Part shown: positions 63,310 through 64,000 of the stretch, in pieces
How the letters are laid out: each line of letters starts with the position of its first letter
How positions within the stretch are numbered: position 1 is the first letter of the stretch
Assembly (NCBI GenBank): GCA_016286365.1
Contig: JAEESN010000001.1
Coordinates: forward strand, 310,001 to 374,000
Length of the DNA stretch: 64,000 nucleotides
Direction of reading: 5' to 3'
From: Treponema sp.
Lineage (GTDB): Bacteria > Spirochaetota > Spirochaetia > Treponematales > Treponemataceae
Position numbers and translations under genes: made by a program
The notes under the pieces: model-generated
Database searches by the model: none
Seen by the model: the letters and a program-made list of their open reading frames with translations, nothing else
Told to the model about the DNA's origin: nothing

Positions 63310-63338
63310 GTTTAACTTAGATACTTTTTTACCGGCAA

Positions 63339-63367
63339 TTCATATTTCTTAATTTTATGTTATAATA
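63339..63367 (+). promoter_or_regulatory. Promoter of the last gene (leaderless)
   Basis: TTCATA (63339-63344), a 17-base spacer and TATAAT (63362-63367), only 6 bases before the ATG at 63374, with no Shine-Dalgarno. Confidence 0.55.
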
Positions 63368-63373
63368 AACATA

Positions 63374-64000
63374 TGGAAATTGAAAAAATACCTTTCTTAA
63401 AACGCAAAATAATCTACATACCTGTTTCCATAATCCTTTTTACACTCATCCTCATGTGCCCTTTTTATCTCTTAGCAATAGGAACCGGACACATCAGAAC
63501 TTTTTTATTAATCAATGTTGCTTTTTCCTTTATAGCAATGATTATTTCAGCAATATTGTTTACCGCCATTGCGGTGGAAAAAGTTTTTGAGCCAAAACAA
63601 AGCTTAAGTTTTCAGCTATGCTGGCTTGCAATGTTCTTTTATCTTTTTTCAATTTTTTTAAAATGGACTTACCGTCCTAATGTTCATCAATACACAAAAT
63701 ACATAATCGATACAAACGTTTACCTGATGACCCATACTTTTCTTTTTGCCTATAAAAAATATTTAAAAGAAACCTTAAGTAAAAAAACAAAACTTTTTAC
63801 AATCCTCGAAATAACAGGTGATATACTTTTTTATCTTTCCATCATCATCATCATCACTAATCCTTTTACAAGAATATTGTCTTACTATGAAAATGCTGCC
63901 TACCAGCGAAGCCCTAACTTCTGGATATTCTATATTTTTATTTTCTATGTTCTTTTTACAAACATTCTTTTTACAGTTCTATACTCAACTAAATCAATGG
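63374..64000 (+). CDS. Polytopic membrane protein (N-terminal part)
   Basis: The reading frame is open from the ATG at 63374 to the window edge (209 codons). At least five hydrophobic segments are visible: IIYIPVSIILFTLILMCPFY, TFLLINVAFSFIAMIISAIL, QLCWLAMFFYLFSIFL, ILFYLSIIIIITNPF and FWIFYIFIFYVLFTNILF. There is no signal-peptide cleavage site. The pattern fits an N-terminal membrane-sensor region such as those in front of GGDEF or kinase domains, but the C-terminus lies outside, so no function can be stated. Confidence 0.7.

Noticed and set aside
1-64000. CRISPR arrays, prophage or insertion sequences
   Set aside because: No spaced direct-repeat arrays, phage structural genes or transposase motifs were seen on either strand.

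Overview
The window is AT-rich chromosomal DNA from a host-associated spirochaete, most probably a Treponema of the rumen/gut type. This rests on gene content: a cystalysin-like C-S lyase, PilZ, patatin and FemAB-type proteins, many short signal-peptide proteins of unknown function, an XRE-cupin/AMP-ligase pair, and a TonB receptor showing a Gram-negative-like outer membrane. It is inference, not an identification. Genes are tightly packed, often with 4-base overlaps. I see no phage, transposase, CRISPR array or rRNA.

Layout. 1-6580: sulfur amino-acid locus with an amino-acid (probably cystine) ABC importer, a trans-sulfuration lyase, a MalY/cystalysin-type lyase, cysK and an Rrf2/CymR-like regulator; two matching palindromes flank the cysK promoter. 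6645-11839: nitrogen/pyrimidine cluster with a stand-alone C-terminal half of CarB, pyrG, a compact glutamine synthetase and an ANTAR antiterminator protein; intrinsic terminators precede both carB and pyrG, and the pyrG one overlaps a dual-hexaloop RNA of the kind ANTAR proteins bind. 11844-25940: mfd, three small genes, tRNA-Leu(CAG), and a long minus-strand operon (PilZ, HEAT-like, ComEC-like, rsmA, yggS, hypothetical, two RluA-family enzymes). 25910-34431: GldA/GldFG-like exporter with a DUF4340-like partner, an SH3-like protein, a lipoprotein, RNase Z, a MATE pump and a small protein. 34449-45796: MoxR-DUF58-membrane operon, ATP-grasp, FemAB/patatin/unknown operon, pncB and a UvrD/PcrA helicase. 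45839-51972: metG, a cobalamin riboswitch controlling a lipoprotein and a BtuB-like receptor, and a GH3 enzyme. 52393-55938: envelope genes (discoidin-like, VanW, GT-C-like). 55970-60036: carbohydrate ABC importer. 60212-63019: acyl-CoA ligase and XRE-cupin regulator. A membrane protein runs off the right end.

The two most interesting unexplained signals are RNA-like. (1) A structured repeat of about 130-150 bases occurs three times (52116-52265, 61927-62066 on the minus strand, 62291-62420). Its internal-loop sequences are conserved, while its outer stem and apical hairpins differ in every copy yet still pair, as expected of a structured RNA under selection. (2) The carB-pyrG-glnA-ANTAR cluster looks like a self-contained antitermination circuit for glutamine/nitrogen metabolism.

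A third pattern is that at least six genes have a -10 box only 5-7 bases before the ATG and no Shine-Dalgarno, implying leaderless mRNAs. All functions are read from sequence by eye; no searches were run.
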